NCBI RefSeq assembly: GCF_003013715.1
Contig: NC_072814.1
Coordinates: forward strand, 2,046,001 to 2,110,000
Origin: Candidozyma auris
Taxonomy: Eukaryota > Ascomycota > Pichiomycetes > Serinales > Metschnikowiaceae
DNA: 64,000 nucleotides
Direction: 5' to 3'
Positions 61,842-64,000 of this stretch are shown here, one piece after another (position 1 is the stretch's first letter; every line of letters begins with the position of its first letter). Below the pieces are notes generated by a model. The model did no database searches and was not told the DNA's origin. It saw only the letters and a list, made by a program, of their open reading frames with translations. A program made the translations under genes and the position numbers.

Positions 61842-62531
61842 ATGAAACTCAAGACAGCAATTTTTAGCCTTTGCTACTTAGCGAATTCGATTGCCGCTTC
61901 AGATTATTTCGGAGAAGCTGAGCTCGATAATGACCTCAAGAGTTTCGAGCTAGACTATTTCATAGAGGAACATCCACATGTGAAGCATGATGAAGTTGTG
62001 ACCATAAATGTTGGTGAGCAAATCAAACTAAATTATACGCTCTTCAATTATGAGCAAAGTGATATCACAATTGTGGGTCTCGGGGGGGCCTTTCGTCACC
62101 CATTGACCGGTGAGAACGTGGTAAATCTTACGTCAAGCACAGTTGGGCCCATTGTCATTTCCCCGGGAGATTCAGCATCAGTAGGACAAAGAATCACCTT
62201 CGACTTTGAGGCAGGAAATTATCTTCTTTCACCTCGCATTTTTGTTGCATTTAATGAAGAGTTGAAGGTAATCCAAAGTAGATCACAGCTAGTTGTGTTG
62301 AAAGACGTCCCGCTTTCATTTTTTGATCCACACTTCTTATTTTTGGAATTGCTACTTGTTATTGCTTGTCTCGTTTTCGCTTACCTTTTCGCTCCAAATA
62401 TGCTTCAAACATCCAAATTCGTGTCTGCCACCTCCGCACGCTCGAGTGATCCCACCAATTATGACCCTGAGTGGGTACCTCAACATCATCAAATCACTCA
62501 ATCAAGGAAAAGGGCAAGAAAAACATACTGA
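61842..62531 (+). CDS. IRC22: ER membrane protein, TRAP-alpha-like (Irc22)
   Basis: The 229-aa type I membrane protein resembles yeast Irc22 and the alpha subunit of the translocon-associated protein complex. It has a signal peptide (about residues 1-19, ending IAAS), a lumenal domain with IKLNYTLFNYEQSDITIVGL, and the family signature VPLSFFDPHFL. The membrane span at about 166-190 (LLLVIACLVFAYLF) is followed by a basic cytosolic tail ending RKRARKTY. Length equals yeast Irc22 (225 aa). Role in yeast is linked to ER protein handling and, by screen name, to recombination foci. Confidence 0.85.
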   Translation: MKLKTAIFSLCYLANSIAASDYFGEAELDNDLKSFELDYFIEEHPHVKHDEVVTINVGEQIKLNYTLFNYEQSDITIVGLGGAFRHPLTGENVVNLTSSTVGPIVISPGDSASVGQRITFDFEAGNYLLSPRIFVAFNEELKVIQSRSQLVVLKDVPLSFFDPHFLFLELLLVIACLVFAYLFAPNMLQTSKFVSATSARSSDPTNYDPEWVPQHHQITQSRKRARKTY

Positions 62532-63652
62532 TTTCAATGAGGTCACGATAATGCTCACTACGGACTCTAAAATGTTACAAACTCTTCGTGGATACACCCG
62601 ATTTTTTGTTGAGCCTATCAACGTGCTACAGTGATAATAGCTTTCCTTCGCCAATTCTGATTACTCGCTACATGAGTATGATGTTATCATTGAAGGCCAT
62701 CAAGAATTATAGATTCCACAAGTCTGTGACTTGGGTATACCTTTACGTGCCTCTTTTGAGAAGACTTTAAAAGCAACGAACAGATGATGGATAAAGCTCG
62801 CCATTTCATTGCTTATTCTACGAAATTTGATTACCTGTGAATGAATCGTCATCTTAATCATTCACGGAGCATTTTAATTCTGGCATTTCAAATTCTTCTT
62901 CTTTATGTCGTGTTATCTAGACAAACGCCATTATAAAATAGGCGGAGTGGGAAAAGGGCACACCTGTTGATGAAGAATGATGTGATATTTCGGTGTAAAT
63001 ATATGAAACTACGACTCATCGTATTAACCATCTCCCGGAAAGAATACCTGGTTTCTGATGCTACTCATCATATATAGACCTATGGTCCCTAATGTTGGCG
63101 CCCGAGACCCGAATTTATTGTTCTCTTGATGGCCTGAAATCTTTTCCAAGTGAAGAAAGAAAAGTTAGGCTGTAGATGACTTTTGATATTCCTGGCTATA
63201 TTGCGGAAAATATATACGACCACATTATGACATCACGCCTATTGTGATTTGCTGGTACAAATCCTCATGAATGGGTGGCGCTTTCCTTGTATTGTTTCCC
63301 TGAAATGTTTGAATGAGGCTAAAATAGCCTTTTTAAACAAAAAGTATAAGTCAGATAGTTTGTGAAGCATCACAAGTTGTACTTGACCCCAGTGAGAGAT
63401 ATGGACCATAGTTAACGTCTAGGGCCACGATGGCATGGCTTAAACAAAATGATCAAAAAAATAAATTTTTCAGAATCAAATCTTCAGGCATGGTAACATA
63501 GAATAAATAAATAAATTCTCACCTACGTTGGGTTCGTTGGAAGCTATTTTAAAAGACCTGTAAACGCTACCTTTGATGCACGACGAGAACAATTCCTGCA
63601 CATAATTCAACACACACTTTCAATATGCACAGATAAGAATATATCGAGAGGT
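62532..63652. promoter_or_regulatory. IRC22 3' flank and INP51-type gene upstream region (about 1.1 kb)
   Basis: Short ORFs overlap the IRC22 end in other frames and look random. A TATAAAATAGG element lies near 62932-62942, too far upstream to be an obvious TATA box. No RNA gene or repeat seen. Confidence 0.45.
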
Positions 63653-64000
63653 ATGCGTCTTTATCTTAGTGAAAGACCCAGAACCTTCATAGTTCTAGAC
63701 GTCAATTACTCTTTGATATTAAGGCATCCATTTCCTACTTATACGAACAACAATCGGCTGAAAAAAAATGCCATCTATAAACATCAAACCAAGGAGCTGG
63801 AGAGCGAGGCACACTCTTTGAATAAAGTCATCGTCGAATTTGTTCGAAGCAGCCTTCTTGATCTTAGTTCTTTTAAGGATATCACGCCTAATAGGTTGAA
63901 ACACAACAAATCGCTTCTAGGCTTTCTCGGATTGCTATACGTTAGAGGTAATATCTACCTCGGCTTTATTACGAACTCCATCAGAGTAGCCTCCGTGAAG
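63653..64000 (+). CDS. INP51: Synaptojanin-like phosphoinositide phosphatase, N-terminal part only
   Basis: ATG at 63653 opens 116 codons to the window end. The start MRLYLSERPRTFIVLD and the later LLGFLGLLYVRGNIYLGFITN match the beginning of the SAC domain in yeast Inp51-Inp53 proteins, which carry a SAC1-like domain followed by a 5-phosphatase domain acting on PI(4,5)P2. The pattern LLGLxYVxGNIY is characteristic. Which of the INP paralogues it is cannot be decided, since the distinguishing C-terminal parts are outside. Confidence 0.82.
   Translation, partial: MRLYLSERPRTFIVLDVNYSLILRHPFPTYTNNNRLKKNAIYKHQTKELESEAHSLNKVIVEFVRSSLLDLSSFKDITPNRLKHNKSLLGFLGLLYVRGNIYLGFITNSIRVASVK

Overview
The window is nuclear DNA of a budding yeast (Saccharomycotina). 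Nearly all genes are single-exon, intergenic spacers are short, and the proteins match yeast families (Pkh, Oct1, Sro7, Apm3, Fet3, Uba3, Rad52, Tom1, Rom2, Scy1, Sdh1, Vma8, Trm112, Irc22). Two places suggest the CUG-Ser clade (Debaryomycetaceae/Metschnikowiaceae type). In-frame CTG codons in the Pkh kinase domain and in Scy1 fall where relatives carry small or polar residues, so Ser reads better there than Leu. I cannot name the species. No tRNA, rRNA or CRISPR is visible.

Layout. 1-7.8 kb: PDK1-type kinase PKH (3' end outside the window, minus), then OCT1 and a mitochondrial seryl-tRNA synthetase in tandem (plus), then a KEN-box coiled-coil gene (minus). 7.8-16.1 kb: a small membrane ORF, SRO7 (minus), DPM2 (plus, first exon is only ATG), APM3 (minus), FET3 (minus). 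16.1-18.5 kb: a 2.4 kb gap with a decayed tRNA-like sequence. 18.5-25 kb: CLD1-like hydrolase (plus), UBA3 and RAD52 (minus), a small basic ORF (plus), SME1 (minus). 25.2-35 kb: the giant HECT ligase TOM1 (plus). 35-45.3 kb: a THEM6-like hotdog protein, an STP3/STP4-type zinc finger factor, a fatty acid elongase and ROM2 (all minus). 46.4-51.2 kb: ARC18 and a secreted acid sphingomyelinase-like phosphodiesterase (plus) with a small Cys-rich ORF between them, then CBC2 (minus). 51.2-54.7 kb: an AT-rich ARS-like patch, a solo LTR with perfect target duplication, and SCY1 (plus) with an apparent -1 frameshift in an A-run. 54.8-64 kb: SDH1, a frame-broken remnant, VMA8, TRM112 and an unknown mitochondrial-type protein (minus), then IRC22 and the first 116 codons of a synaptojanin-like phosphatase (INP51 type; plus).

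The genes are ordinary eukaryotic housekeeping loci and do not form an operon or one system. Themes recur: mitochondrion (OCT1, SerRS, CLD1, SDH1, the 569-aa protein), membrane traffic and polarity (PKH, SRO7, APM3, ROM2, ARC18, SCY1, INP51) and RNA processing or translation (SME1, CBC2, TRM112). I found no cluster that looks like a new pathway. The most unusual signals are the SCY1 A-run frameshift, the solo LTR, the broken gene between SDH1 and VMA8, the ATG-only exon of DPM2, and several small ORFs.
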